DNA of 64,000 nt from an uncultured Collinsella sp. (GTDB lineage: Bacteria > Actinomycetota > Coriobacteriia > Coriobacteriales > Coriobacteriaceae). Numbering within the stretch: position 1 is the stretch's first letter; every line of letters begins with the position of its first letter. The stretch covers positions 74,613-138,612 of the forward strand of contig CAUDVX010000003.1 of the NCBI GenBank assembly GCA_958452935.1. Direction: 5' to 3'. The position numbers were made by a program, and so were the translations under genes. The notes under the pieces are model-generated. The model worked only from the letters and a program-made list of their open reading frames with translations. It was not told the origin of the DNA and searched no databases. This document shows positions 1 to 8,292 of the stretch, one piece after another.

Positions 1-666
1 GACGCAGGGATTGTCGATTTGCCCCGATTCGTTCCTGATTTGCCAAATAGTTTCATTTATCTCAAATCTCGAGACTGGATTGGGGGCACAGGAGTTGTAG
101 AGCTCAATAAGTTCATCGAGCGAAATGATTCCACAGACATCTGTGTAGGCGCGGGCGAAGCGCCGTACTTCTTGATTTGATTCAAGCGCACGGCGCTCCC
201 AAGCATCCAAAACGTCCTGCGGACTTCGATAGCGGGCATGACGATCGATGCGCGATGCGCTCCAACGGTTATCAGCGGCAACGTTCATCAGATCCAAGCG
301 CAGATCTTTGTCGGCGATGCGAGCGAGCGACTGATAGTGTTCTAGATCAAGCTCCGGTCGAAAACTCATGTCTTCCGGAACAGTTCGTGCGAGCTTTATG
401 CAACGCTTGAGATAGGTCGGGCCCAGGCTTGGGCTAAAGTGCTGCTTGAGGTGGCAAGCGATGGGCGAGAGTAGGCCATTTAGATTGGAAATGGGGTATC
501 CGGCAATCTCTTGCTCGAGACGGCGCCCGATGAGCAGAGCCCCTTCCGAAGAGGCCTCATGGTCGGTGCCTTTCTGGCCGAGGTGTTTGGCCTCGACAAT
601 CCTGCTGATATCCGAGCAGGTGTTTGAAATAATGTCGGGTGAAAGGGTTGGAATCTTTTTTGCCAT
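1..666 (-). CDS. Hypothetical protein, N-terminal 222 residues (cut by window edge)
   Basis: The frame is open from an ATG at 664-666 down to base 1, so the C terminus lies outside the window. An AGGAG box 9 bases upstream of the ATG supports this start. The product begins MAKKIPTLSP, has no signal peptide or membrane segment and looks mostly helical. The visible C-terminal part, around VCGIISLDELIELY, has two short helices around a turn, loosely like the helical module found ahead of SEC-C/YecA-type proteins. That resemblance is weak and I do not assign a family. A long leader may separate it from a TATACT-like box read leftward at 867-872. The gene is real by start site, length and lack of stops; its function is unknown. 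Confidence 0.72.
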   Translation of the reverse strand, partial: MAKKIPTLSPDIISNTCSDISRIVEAKHLGQKGTDHEASSEGALLIGRRLEQEIAGYPISNLNGLLSPIACHLKQHFSPSLGPTYLKRCIKLARTVPEDMSFRPELDLEHYQSLARIADKDLRLDLMNVAADNRWSASRIDRHARYRSPQDVLDAWERRALESNQEVRRFARAYTDVCGIISLDELIELYNSCAPNPVSRFEINETIWQIRNESGQIDNPCV

Positions 667-924
667 AGCGATGCACTCCTGTGTGACTCACGGATAACGG
701 AAACGTTTGGTTGTGAGCGCCGTTCTTTGATGGCGACGGCGAACAGGAGCGCAGCCTGTCTGAGATGGGCGAGTGCGGTAACCACCGATCTTACTTACCG
801 AGCTCGCTCCAGCGTGTCATTGGGGACCTCCGCAGGAGCTCTCGACCAGTCTCATGCCTTGGGATGAGTATAACACAGAGAGCAAACATATGTTCTATAT
901 ATTTGAGAAACTGAATCCCTATCT

Positions 925-968
925 ACTCATTTAAGTGCGTCCCCAATGAGTACGTCCCCAATGAGTAC
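925..968 (-). repeat. GGGGAC hairpin repeat plus tandem core duplication
   Basis: Bases 925-951 form a hairpin with arms ACTCATT and AATGAGT around a 13-base loop. On the minus strand the loop reads GGGGACGCACTTA. The half-unit CGTCCCCAATGAGTA then occurs twice in direct tandem (939-953 and 954-968), followed by a broken third start. The loop matches those of the repeats at 1028 and 23450, so this is one member of a dispersed family. Confidence 0.75.
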
Positions 969-1027
969 GTCCCAGAGACGTCAGACGGCCTCAAACAACC
1001 ATAATCCAAAGGCCATCTCAAACAACT

Positions 1028-1054
1028 AGTCATTTAAGAACGTCCCCAATGACT
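1028..1054 (-). repeat. GGGGACGTTCTT hairpin repeat
   Basis: The arms AGTCATT (1028-1034) and AATGACT (1048-1054) are perfectly complementary around a 13-base loop that reads GGGGACGTTCTTA on the minus strand. The same loop and stem recur as an inverted pair at 23450-23507. Confidence 0.8.
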
Positions 1055-1167
1055 ACCTCTGCAAAAAACTGTACACCAGCATCCAAAGATGTCGAAAAAT
1101 GTCGACTTTGGATGTTGATGTACATGTTTGGGTCGGTGGGGCTCCTTGGATGGACAGAGCGCGCGTG

Positions 1168-1413
1168 CTAGAGCAGGTTCTTCTGGACCCACGCGATGAT
1201 GTCGCTCGACTCGTAGAGTGGCTTGCCGTCGATGAATAGGCAGGGAACCTGGCGTTTTCCGCCGACGGCGATGAGTGTCTGCTCGGCATCGGAATCGGTC
1301 GAGATATTACGCTCGGGGACGGTCACACCGTTATCGGCCAAAAAGCGCTTGACCTTTAAGCAATACGGGCAGCCGGTCATAACGTAGAGCACGAGCTCGT
1401 GATCAGTAACCAT
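1168..1413 (-). CDS. Glutaredoxin-like protein with CPYC active site
   Basis: This 81-residue protein has the length of a small glutaredoxin. The sequence shows the redox motif CPYC near residue 12, a cis-proline segment QVPCLFIDG and a C-terminal helix of the form ESSDIIAWVQ. In the family such proteins reduce disulfides or glutathione mixed disulfides in the cytoplasm. A longer upstream frame exists, but the ATG at 1411-1413 is preceded by GGAG at normal spacing and starts directly before the first beta strand. It lies 51 bases downstream of the XRE/TipAS-type regulator on the same strand and could be cotranscribed with it. An extra cysteine in VPCLF is unusual at the cis-proline position. 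Confidence 0.85.
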   Translation of the reverse strand: MVTDHELVLYVMTGCPYCLKVKRFLADNGVTVPERNISTDSDAEQTLIAVGGKRQVPCLFIDGKPLYESSDIIAWVQKNLL

Positions 1414-1464
1414 AGGTCTCCAATCGGTTGAGGTTTTGATTGAAATACCCAAAGCCGCCGCGGT

Positions 1465-2292
1465 CTATGCGCGGGCCAGTGACGACTCGATGGCCTGGAC
1501 CAGAAACGCCGTGGCTCCGGTGCCGCAGGGCTTGTCGTAGTAGTCAACAAAGCGCTGATCGGCAAGATAGCCGTGGGCGAGGCCCAGGTATGCTTCGTCT
1601 TGGGGTTCGTGTCCCCAGTTGAGACCAATCCAACGACGATGCATCGCGACAAGCTTGCGAGCCTCGCTTCCGTCCGCATCGCCATCGCCCATGGCGATCG
1701 ATAGCTGGCCCAGAACAGCGCGTTCAAGTTCCTTCATGTCGTTCCATGTCTCGGGGTCCATGTCCAGCAGCGCTTCGTTTGCCGCATCGATAGCCTCATC
1801 GCCATAGCGCGCCCGGGCTTCGGCACCGTAGCGCTCCTCGTTTTCCTGCACGGTGCGCCAGCGCTCCAGTTGCGGCAGGACGGCGCCCATGAGCGAGACG
1901 GCTTCGTCGAGCGACATGCCGGTGTTTTGCGCCAGCCGCGGGGCACAGTCCTCGATCATCGCCTCCATCGTGGTGTCGTAGGTGTACTTGCCGTGGTCGT
2001 AGCACCACTTGCAGTAATGGTCGGTCGTGGCGCCCGCGGCGTCGGTGCCGCAGTCGTTGGGCGTGAGTATCATGCCGCAGCTCTGACAATAGTGCTCGGG
2101 CATTTCGAGCAGGTGGGACAGGGGCTCGCCGGTTACGGCGGCAATGAGCTTCATCATGTCGATGCCCGGTGTGACCTCGCCGCGTTCCCAACGGCTGACG
2201 GCTTGGCGCGTGACGAAGAGCTTGGCGGCGAGCTGCTCCTGGGTAAGGTGATGGACGCGACGGACAGCGATGAGCTTTTCTGCAAAGGCCAT
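1465..2292 (-). CDS. XRE-family HTH regulator with zinc ribbon and TipAS-like domain
   Basis: The 275-residue product starts with an XRE/Cro helix-turn-helix (residues 5-58, including LTQEQLAAKLFVTRQAVSRW). A putative zinc ribbon follows: YCQSCGMIL near 70 and a second pair HYCKWC near 92. The C-terminal ~130 residues are helical, with WIGLNWGHEPQDEAYLGLAHGY and a closing catalytic-like segment with DYYDKPCGTGATAFL, typical of TipAS antibiotic-recognition domains. Known relatives sense small ligands and regulate resistance or efflux genes; the ligand here is unknown. The ATG at 2290-2292 is followed immediately by the HTH. The gene runs divergently from trmO, with about 140 bases between the two starts, so it could act on that region, but no operator is obvious. 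Confidence 0.85.
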   Translation of the reverse strand: MAFAEKLIAVRRVHHLTQEQLAAKLFVTRQAVSRWERGEVTPGIDMMKLIAAVTGEPLSHLLEMPEHYCQSCGMILTPNDCGTDAAGATTDHYCKWCYDHGKYTYDTTMEAMIEDCAPRLAQNTGMSLDEAVSLMGAVLPQLERWRTVQENEERYGAEARARYGDEAIDAANEALLDMDPETWNDMKELERAVLGQLSIAMGDGDADGSEARKLVAMHRRWIGLNWGHEPQDEAYLGLAHGYLADQRFVDYYDKPCGTGATAFLVQAIESSLARA

Positions 2293-2420
2293 AGCGGCTC
2301 CTTTCTGCTGGTTGATGGCTTAAGCATACGCGGCGGCGGGCACCCTTCCAAGCAACCGTTGGTTGCACGACGGGGGACCGTGGCGAAGAATTGCGCGCAA
2401 TGCCCCACGCCTCCATGCCG

Positions 2421-2426
2421 TACAAT
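2421..2426 (+). promoter_or_regulatory. TACAAT -10 box, suggests leaderless trmO transcript
   Basis: TACAAT at 2421-2426 ends 7 bases before the ATG at 2434, which would put the transcript start at or next to the start codon. No GGAG-type site precedes the ATG, which agrees with leaderless translation. I see no good -35 at 16-18 bases. Confidence 0.5.
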
Positions 2427-2433
2427 GACCGGC

Positions 2434-3171
2434 ATGGAACCTATCGCACACATACATACCGACCTGCCGCAGAAGTTCGGCATTCCGCGCAACAGCTTTT
2501 TGGCGCCCCATCTGCAGGGACGCATCGTCTTTGAGCCGGAATTTGCCTCCAACGCAGCGGTTGAGGGCCTGGACTCCTTCTCTCACCTATGGCTGCTGTG
2601 GCGCTTCGAAAACGGAACGCCCGGCGGCACGGCTAAGGACATAGCCGCCGATGCCAAAACGCAGGACAGGTCCGGCACCAATGCCAAGTGGTCGAAGACC
2701 GTGCGCCCGCCGCGTCTAGGCGGGGCCGAGCGTGTGGGCGTCTTTGCCACGCGCAGTCCGTTTCGCCCTAATCCCATCGGGCTCACCTGCGTCAAGCTTA
2801 ATCGTGTCGAGCTCACCGACGATGGCCCCATCATCCATGTGCTGGGGGCCGACCTGCGCGATGGCACGCCCATCTACGATATCAAGCCCTACGTCCCGTT
2901 TGCGGACTGCCACCCGGATGCGACCGGCGGCTGGATTGAGGATGCTCCGTGGCAAGAGCTCGATGTTGAGTTCCCGCAAGCTCTTCAAGACATGGTCCCG
3001 CCCGCAAAGCTTCCCGGTCTGGTCGAGGTCCTTCGCCAAGACCCGCGCCGCGCAGGCAGCAAGTACGAGCCAAACCGCGTCTATCACCTGGCCTTTGCCG
3101 GGCTCGACATATCTTTTACGGTCGATAAAACCCAGCTAACCGTAGTCGCCGTCAACGACGCGCAAGACTAA
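2434..3171 (+). CDS. trmO: tRNA (N6-threonylcarbamoyladenosine37-N6)-methyltransferase, TsaA/YaeB type
   Basis: The 245-residue protein matches the TrmO family in length and motifs: PQKFGIPRN near the start, HLWLLWRF, and the signature TRSPFRPNPIGLT near residue 110. TrmO uses S-adenosylmethionine to methylate t6A37 to m6t6A in tRNA-Thr. The C-terminal extension ends in the expected region around KYEPNRVYHLAFAG. An in-frame ATG lies three codons upstream (2425) but overlaps the TACAAT box, so 2434 is preferred. The frame stays open far upstream to 1870, but that part is antisense to the regulator gene and is not coding. The gene looks intact and is probably a single-gene unit. Confidence 0.92.
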   Translation: MEPIAHIHTDLPQKFGIPRNSFLAPHLQGRIVFEPEFASNAAVEGLDSFSHLWLLWRFENGTPGGTAKDIAADAKTQDRSGTNAKWSKTVRPPRLGGAERVGVFATRSPFRPNPIGLTCVKLNRVELTDDGPIIHVLGADLRDGTPIYDIKPYVPFADCHPDATGGWIEDAPWQELDVEFPQALQDMVPPAKLPGLVEVLRQDPRRAGSKYEPNRVYHLAFAGLDISFTVDKTQLTVVAVNDAQD

Positions 3172-3283
3172 CCAGCCGTTCGTCCGCACCCGTCAAATTA
3201 AGCGCCAAACCCCATGCCAAAATCGCCCGTGCTGGTGGACAATAACGCCTACCAAAACAATCCACTTCGCACGGGAGTTCAGT

Positions 3284-4498
3284 ATGAAATACGACTTTAG
3301 CTCGCTTATCGACCGCCACGGCATGGACTCCATCGCCGTTGACTCCTGGGGCGAGATCCCCGGTATGGCTCCGAACGCACCCGACGAGGGCTTCGACCGC
3401 ATTCCCATGTGGGTGGCCGATATGAATTTCGCCACGGCGCCCACGGTCCAGGAGCACATCATTCAGCGCGCTCAGCATCCCATGTTTGGCTACTTTAACC
3501 CGCGCCCCGAGTATTTCGACCGCATCATCGAATGGCAGAGCCGCCGCAACGGCGTCGAGGGTCTGGCGCCGGAGCATATCGGCTACGAAAACGGCGTGCT
3601 GGGCGGCGTCGTGTCGACGTTGCGCGCGTATGTCCAGCCGGGCGATGCGGTGCTGGTCCACAGCCCCACCTACATTGGTTTTACCAAGTCTATCGAAGCC
3701 GCGGGCTATCGTATTGTCCACAGCCCGCTTAAACTCGACGACCAGGGCGTGTGGCGCATGGACTTTGAGGACATGGAGTGCAAACTCGCCCAAAACCACG
3801 TTCATGCTGCGGTGTTCTGCTCGCCGCACAATCCCTGCGGCCGCGTATGGGAGCGCGACGAGATCGAGCGCGCCATGGACATCTATCGCCAGCACGATTG
3901 CGTGGTGATCTCGGACGAGATTTGGTCCGATATCATCCTGCCGGGACACAAGCATATCCCGACGCAGTCGGTGAGCGAGGATGCCCGCATGCGCACGGTT
4001 GCCCTCTATGCGCCGAGCAAGACGTTTAACCTGGCAGGTCTGGTCGGCAGCTACCACATCGTCTACAACGAGACGCTGCGCGACCGCGTGTGCGCCGTGT
4101 CCAACAAGACCCACTACAACGAGATGAACGTCCTCTCCATGCATGCGCTTATCGGTGCCTACCAGCCGCAGGGCTACGAGTGGGTGGACGAGCTCAACCA
4201 GGTGCTTGCCGGTAATATCGAGTACTTCTGCGATTACGTGGATGAGCATTTTGAGGGCGTGTCCTATTCACGTCCTCAGGGCACGTACATGGTGTTTCTG
4301 GACTGCACCGAGTGGTGTCGCGAACATGGCCGCGATATTCAGTGGCTGCTCGACGAGGGGGCGCGCGTGGGCGTGGGGTATCAGGACGGCCGCCCGTTCC
4401 ACGGGCCCTGCCACATTCGCGTGAATCTGGCGCTGCCGCTTTCGCGCGTAAGGGAAGCGTGCGACCGCCTGGACCGCTACGTTTTTAATGCGCGGTAA
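3284..4498 (+). CDS. MalY/PatB-family pyridoxal phosphate C-S lyase (cystathionine beta-lyase type)
   Basis: The 404-residue protein is a fold-type I PLP enzyme. Visible signatures are PMWVADMNF near residue 40 (typical of MalY/PatB), the NPCGR substrate loop, SDEIWSDI, and APSKTFNLAG with the predicted Schiff-base lysine at residue 246. The C terminus carries the arginine of HIRVNLALP. Family members cleave cystathionine or other cysteine S-conjugates to pyruvate, ammonia and a thiol in the cytoplasm. A GGGAG site precedes the ATG at 3284. The gene stands alone on the plus strand, with no thiol-related neighbour, so the true substrate stays open; related enzymes also release sulfide. Confidence 0.9.
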   Translation: MKYDFSSLIDRHGMDSIAVDSWGEIPGMAPNAPDEGFDRIPMWVADMNFATAPTVQEHIIQRAQHPMFGYFNPRPEYFDRIIEWQSRRNGVEGLAPEHIGYENGVLGGVVSTLRAYVQPGDAVLVHSPTYIGFTKSIEAAGYRIVHSPLKLDDQGVWRMDFEDMECKLAQNHVHAAVFCSPHNPCGRVWERDEIERAMDIYRQHDCVVISDEIWSDIILPGHKHIPTQSVSEDARMRTVALYAPSKTFNLAGLVGSYHIVYNETLRDRVCAVSNKTHYNEMNVLSMHALIGAYQPQGYEWVDELNQVLAGNIEYFCDYVDEHFEGVSYSRPQGTYMVFLDCTEWCREHGRDIQWLLDEGARVGVGYQDGRPFHGPCHIRVNLALPLSRVREACDRLDRYVFNAR

Positions 4499-4642
4499 GT
4501 GAGCACTGCATGTGGGGCCTTCTGCCAAGTCGGCTGGAAGGCCCCGCATGGTAAAACGCCTGTAACCATTGGGCGCTCGTGTGGTTTTGTTTGCTATTGT
4601 TTTTTACCATTTCAGTCTGTAAACAGGATCGTCTGGAGCTCG

Positions 4643-5512
4643 ATGAAAAGACTCCGTCGCTCGGTTGCCATATCGCTGTTTGTTGCGCTTGCGGTGGCGA
4701 GCGCCTTTGTCGTTGTGATAGCTGGCTGTTCTGGGCGTAATGACGAAGCCTCGACGTCTGCATTAGAAGGTCTGGACGCCTCGCAGGTCAAAGACGACGA
4801 CCTCAAGACGCTCAACGTCGGCAGCGACCTCTATCCACCGTTTGTGTATACCGACGAGTACGGCGATATCGTTGGCCTGGACGTCGAGATATTAACCGAG
4901 GCTTTGGCCCGCATTGGTTACAAGCCAAAATACCAGTTGATCGATTGGGAAAAGAAGAAGGAACTGCTGGCGAACGGCGAGCTCGATTGTGTCATGGGCA
5001 GCTTTAGCATGACGGGTCGCGAAAACGAGTATCGTTGGGCCGGCCCGTACCTTGCGAGCCGCCAGGTGGTCGCGGTCGATTCCCAGAGCGATATCTACAC
5101 GCTTGCCGATCTTGAGGATAAGATCGTGGCGGTTCAGTCCACCACCAAGCCCGAGGACATTTTGCTCAATCGCATAAATGAAAACGTTCCGCAGATCAAG
5201 GAACTCTACAGCTTTTCGGACGGTTCATACCTGAACCCGGCGCTCGTCGAGGGCCTGGTCGACGCTATCGCCGCGCATGAGTCCTCGTTCCTCACCTACG
5301 AAAAAGACTATGGTGTGACATATCGCATTTTGGATGAGCCGCTGCTAGAGGTCGGTTTGGGCACCGCTTTCGATATCAACGATACGCGTGGCATCGACGT
5401 CAAGCTCACTCATGCCTACCAAGAAATGCTTGCCGATGGCACCATGGAACGCCTGGTGTCAAAGTACTTCGATGACCCTTCGCCATTTTTGAATATGGAG
5501 GGCCTGTCATGA
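4643..5512 (+). CDS. Family 3 substrate-binding lipoprotein, sensor partner of the adjacent kinase
   Basis: The 289-residue product has a basic N terminus, a hydrophobic core and the lipobox VIAGC at about residues 24-28, so it should be a membrane-anchored lipoprotein. The mature part is a periplasmic-type family 3 solute-binding domain: LNVGSDLYPPFVY, GLDVEIL, MGSFSMTGREN and the hinge region around VAVQSTTKPEDI. GGAG just before the ATG at 4643 fixes the start; the frame is open further upstream without a ribosome site. The stop overlaps the kinase start by 4 bases, and there is no ABC permease or ATPase nearby. I infer that it presents an amino-acid-like ligand to the kinase, not to a transporter. 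Confidence 0.88.
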   Translation: MKRLRRSVAISLFVALAVASAFVVVIAGCSGRNDEASTSALEGLDASQVKDDDLKTLNVGSDLYPPFVYTDEYGDIVGLDVEILTEALARIGYKPKYQLIDWEKKKELLANGELDCVMGSFSMTGRENEYRWAGPYLASRQVVAVDSQSDIYTLADLEDKIVAVQSTTKPEDILLNRINENVPQIKELYSFSDGSYLNPALVEGLVDAIAAHESSFLTYEKDYGVTYRILDEPLLEVGLGTAFDINDTRGIDVKLTHAYQEMLADGTMERLVSKYFDDPSPFLNMEGLS

Positions 5513-7701
5513 TCGATGCGCCCGACCACGCCGCTCAGGAGCGGGACAATCGTTCGACAGGGGCATGGCTCCTTGTCGCTCTGCTGGGGATAGCGCTCTC
5601 GGTTGTTGCCGGCATGATGAGCTACGATTACACGACGGCCCAAGCCGAGCAGCGCTTTGCCGACGTTGTCGATTACGTGGCGACGCAGAGCCTTTCCTAC
5701 GATGCATTCAACAGCGCCTATACGACCAAAAACCTGATTCGCGTTATGGAGATCGCCGGAGAGGCTGCCCGCGATATGGAGCGCGACGGTTCGGTGGATA
5801 ACGCCATGCTGGAGCAATACGCCGACCAGTTCAACGTGAGCGCGCTGATCGTGACGGACGCATCGGGCAATTTGGTGTCCGAGTCCTCGACGGGCGATGT
5901 GGACTACGGGTCGCTCGCTACGTATCTCAAAGAATCACCCGTGCTTGAGGTGGCAACTCATCCGCTTAAGTCCTATACTGCCCGCATCACGCTTGCGGAT
6001 GATTCGGTCGCAGACATTGGCTGCGTGACTCGGCAGGATGGCGAGGGCATCGTTATCGCGGTAAGGCATCAGAGCGCGAAAGCGGTTGCAAGCAATACAC
6101 TCAAACTGCAGAGCTTGCTTGATGGCTATGAAACCATCGATAGCGACAATATCGTGATCGAAAGCGACGGCAAGGTCGTTGCGACCAATGCCGTTGAACC
6201 CACCGTATTGGGCGTGTTCGATCTGCCTGCGACGGATGTCTTTATTGTCGACGGTATTAAGGATCGATGCCTGGCTGGTAAGGTTAGATTGGTTAACGCC
6301 GACGGCGAGTGGTATTTGGGCACATTTGGAAAAGCGCACAAATTCTATGTGTACACCTATGCCTCGGCGCAGCGCTACTTTGAGGTCGCCGCGGCTGTTG
6401 CCGCCGGCGTGCTGGTGCTCTACGGCGGTGTTATAGCCGTTGTTGTGACGGTGCGTCGCCGCGCTGATCGTCGACGTTTGACGGACTTGCTGCAGCAGGA
6501 GCGCGACTATGGCGACAAGCTGGCAAAGGCGGCGTGTGAGGCCTCGTCTGCCAACTCGGCAAAGACGGAGTTTTTGCGTCGCATGAGCCACGATCTGCGC
6601 ACGCCCATCAACGGCATTCGCGGCATGGTCGAGGTTGGCGATGCCAATGCGGACGATCTGCAAAAGCAGACTGAGTGCCGCTCAAAGATCTGGACGGCAT
6701 CGGGACTGCTGCTCGACCTTGCCAACGAGGCCCTGGATATGAGTCGCCTGGAGAGCGGGCAAATCGATCTGGAGCTTGTTCCCACAAACTTGGTGACCCT
6801 CAACCACGAGGTGCGCGATATTCTGGAGCGCCAGGCCGAGGAGCGTCTGGTGACAATTATCTGCGACCAGCAGACGCTTAATCATCCCTATGCGCGGGTG
6901 AGCGTGACGCACCTCAAGCGCTTGTTGCTCAATATTGCCGGCAATGCCGTCAAGTACAACCGCCAGGGCGGCTATGTTCGCCTGGTGTGCCGCGAGGTGG
7001 AGCCAGCGGATGGCGTCCCCGTCTATGAATACACGATCGCCGACAACGGTATTGGCATGAGCGAGGAGTTCCAACAGCGCCTCTACGAGCCGTTTTGCCG
7101 TGAGGGGCAACAGGTGGAAGGCGCTTCATCGGGAACTGGCCTGGGCGCGCCTATCGCAAAACAGTTGGTCGAGCTTATGGGCGGAACCATGAGTTTTACG
7201 AGCGTCTTGGGGCAGGGGACGACGTTTACCATCCGCCTGCCGTTCGAGAAATGCAAGCGCTCCGAGATTCCTCAGGCTGTGCGCGTGGACGCGGGAGACG
7301 GCGATGCACTCCAGGGCTTGCGCGTTTTGCTCGTAGAGGATAACGATCTGAATGCCGAGATCGCGCAGTTTACGCTCAGCCGTGCCGGTGCCGTCGTGAC
7401 ACACGCTAGGGATGGTGAGTCTGCCGTCGAGATGTTTGCCGCGAGCGTGCCGCACGAGTACGACGTGGTGTTGATGGACATCATGATGCCGGGCATCGAT
7501 GGCCTTGAGGCCACACGTCAGATTCGAGCACTCGATCGCGAGGATGCCGCGACCACGCCGATTATCGCCGTGAGCGCCAACGCCTTTGCCGACGACCGCA
7601 GGCTTTCGCGTGAGGCGGGCATGAACGCGCACCTGAGTAAACCCGTGAGCTCGCAGGAGCTCATTGAGGCGCTTGCGCACATAGCCGCCGACGCTCTATA
7701 A
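5509..7701 (+). CDS. Hybrid sensor histidine kinase with receiver domain
   Basis: This 730-residue membrane kinase has a first TM segment at about residues 15-37, an extracytoplasmic domain, a second TM segment at about 290-315 and a coiled linker. A HisKA domain follows with SHDLRTPINGIRG (His361), then an HATPase with DNGIGM and GTGLGAPIAKQL, and a C-terminal receiver with phospho-acceptor Asp657 in LMDIMMPG. It is translationally coupled to the substrate-binding lipoprotein upstream (4-base overlap). No HPt domain or separate response regulator is encoded in the window, so the phosphorelay target is unknown. Its receiver is clearly paralogous to that of the kinase at 8293-11097. A perfect hairpin lies directly after the stop. 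Confidence 0.93.
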   Translation: MIDAPDHAAQERDNRSTGAWLLVALLGIALSVVAGMMSYDYTTAQAEQRFADVVDYVATQSLSYDAFNSAYTTKNLIRVMEIAGEAARDMERDGSVDNAMLEQYADQFNVSALIVTDASGNLVSESSTGDVDYGSLATYLKESPVLEVATHPLKSYTARITLADDSVADIGCVTRQDGEGIVIAVRHQSAKAVASNTLKLQSLLDGYETIDSDNIVIESDGKVVATNAVEPTVLGVFDLPATDVFIVDGIKDRCLAGKVRLVNADGEWYLGTFGKAHKFYVYTYASAQRYFEVAAAVAAGVLVLYGGVIAVVVTVRRRADRRRLTDLLQQERDYGDKLAKAACEASSANSAKTEFLRRMSHDLRTPINGIRGMVEVGDANADDLQKQTECRSKIWTASGLLLDLANEALDMSRLESGQIDLELVPTNLVTLNHEVRDILERQAEERLVTIICDQQTLNHPYARVSVTHLKRLLLNIAGNAVKYNRQGGYVRLVCREVEPADGVPVYEYTIADNGIGMSEEFQQRLYEPFCREGQQVEGASSGTGLGAPIAKQLVELMGGTMSFTSVLGQGTTFTIRLPFEKCKRSEIPQAVRVDAGDGDALQGLRVLLVEDNDLNAEIAQFTLSRAGAVVTHARDGESAVEMFAASVPHEYDVVLMDIMMPGIDGLEATRQIRALDREDAATTPIIAVSANAFADDRRLSREAGMNAHLSKPVSSQELIEALAHIAADAL

Positions 7702-7703
7702 GC

Positions 7704-7743
7704 ATATGGCCTGGTTCCAAGGTGGGTTGGAACCAGGCCATAT
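7704..7743. terminator. Perfect 17-bp hairpin between convergent genes
   Basis: A 17-bp perfect stem (ATATGGCCTGGTTCCAA and its complement) with a 6-base loop begins 2 bases after the kinase stop. It lies 27 bases past the end of the minus-strand flavoprotein gene. The following T-run is short, so it probably acts in both directions as a strong stem. Confidence 0.8.
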
Positions 7744-7770
7744 TGTTATTGATGAGGCCTGCTGAGGGGC

Positions 7771-8250
7771 TTACTTTTCCTGAATCTGCTTGCCGCAGAG
7801 ATGCTCAATCGTAATCTCGTAGAGCTGGACGCCCTTAATGTCCTTGGCGATTTCCTCTTCGACTTCCTCGGCGGAAGGGTAGTACTTAAGGGCGAGCTGG
7901 CGGACTTTGTCTTCGATAAACGCGGGAGTGTCGTTCGCCAGGCGACAGCGGCCAAAGACCACGGTACTCATAACGTAGGGAGCCCAGTCACCGTCCTTGT
8001 GCCACTCGTTGCCGTAAACGGTAAAGCAGACCTTGTCATCGCGCTTGAGTGCGTCGACCTTGTGGCCGGCTTTGGCGCCATGGAAATAAATCTTGTCGTG
8101 CTCGGCGTCAAAGAAGTAGTTGACGGGAATGGCGTACGGGTAGCCATCGTCGCCGTTGACGGCAAAGACGCCGCGCTTGCAGGTAGCGAGCAGTTCGCGC
8201 GCTTCCTCGTCAGTGATGGCGCGTTTCTTTCGACGTAAGGGCCTAAACAT
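7771..8250 (-). CDS. NimA-like pyridoxamine 5'-phosphate oxidase-fold flavoprotein
   Basis: The 159-residue protein has the split-barrel fold signature of FMN-binding PPOX/NimA proteins: an N-terminal helix with ITDEEARELLATCKRGVF, then GYPYAIPVNYFF and IYFHGAKAGHKVD, which normally contact FMN. Relatives include nitroimidazole reductases and general flavin reductases; substrate specificity cannot be read from the sequence. The ATG at 8248-8250 is preceded by GAAAGGAAG, while a longer in-frame extension has no ribosome site. It starts 42 bases after the stop of the second hybrid kinase on the same strand, so the two are probably cotranscribed. Confidence 0.85.
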   Translation of the reverse strand: MFRPLRRKKRAITDEEARELLATCKRGVFAVNGDDGYPYAIPVNYFFDAEHDKIYFHGAKAGHKVDALKRDDKVCFTVYGNEWHKDGDWAPYVMSTVVFGRCRLANDTPAFIEDKVRQLALKYYPSAEEVEEEIAKDIKGVQLYEITIEHLCGKQIQEK

Positions 8251-8292
8251 CGTTGGCTTCCTTTCTGGTCGTGCGTGGTGGTTGAGCACAAA

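Larger units (their letters stand above)
667..1167. other. 501-base gap without a gene, carrying hairpin repeats
   Basis: I find no convincing coding frame here. The stretch separates the cut hypothetical gene from the 3' end of the glutaredoxin gene. It holds two complete hairpin repeats (925-951 and 1028-1054), a tandem 15-base duplication of the repeat core (939-968) and a fragment of the same core at 818-828 (TCATTGGGGAC). The A+T-rich part around 865-905 has promoter-like hexamers for leftward transcription. Confidence 0.7.

Noticed and set aside
925..1054. Possible CRISPR array because of repeated 15-base units
   Set aside because: The units are tandem or hairpin-forming, without regular spacers of 30-40 bases, and no cas gene is present.
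1870..2433. 5' extension of the trmO frame by ~188 codons
   Set aside because: The extension runs antisense through the XRE/TipAS gene and across the TACAAT promoter, and TrmO of normal length begins at 2434.
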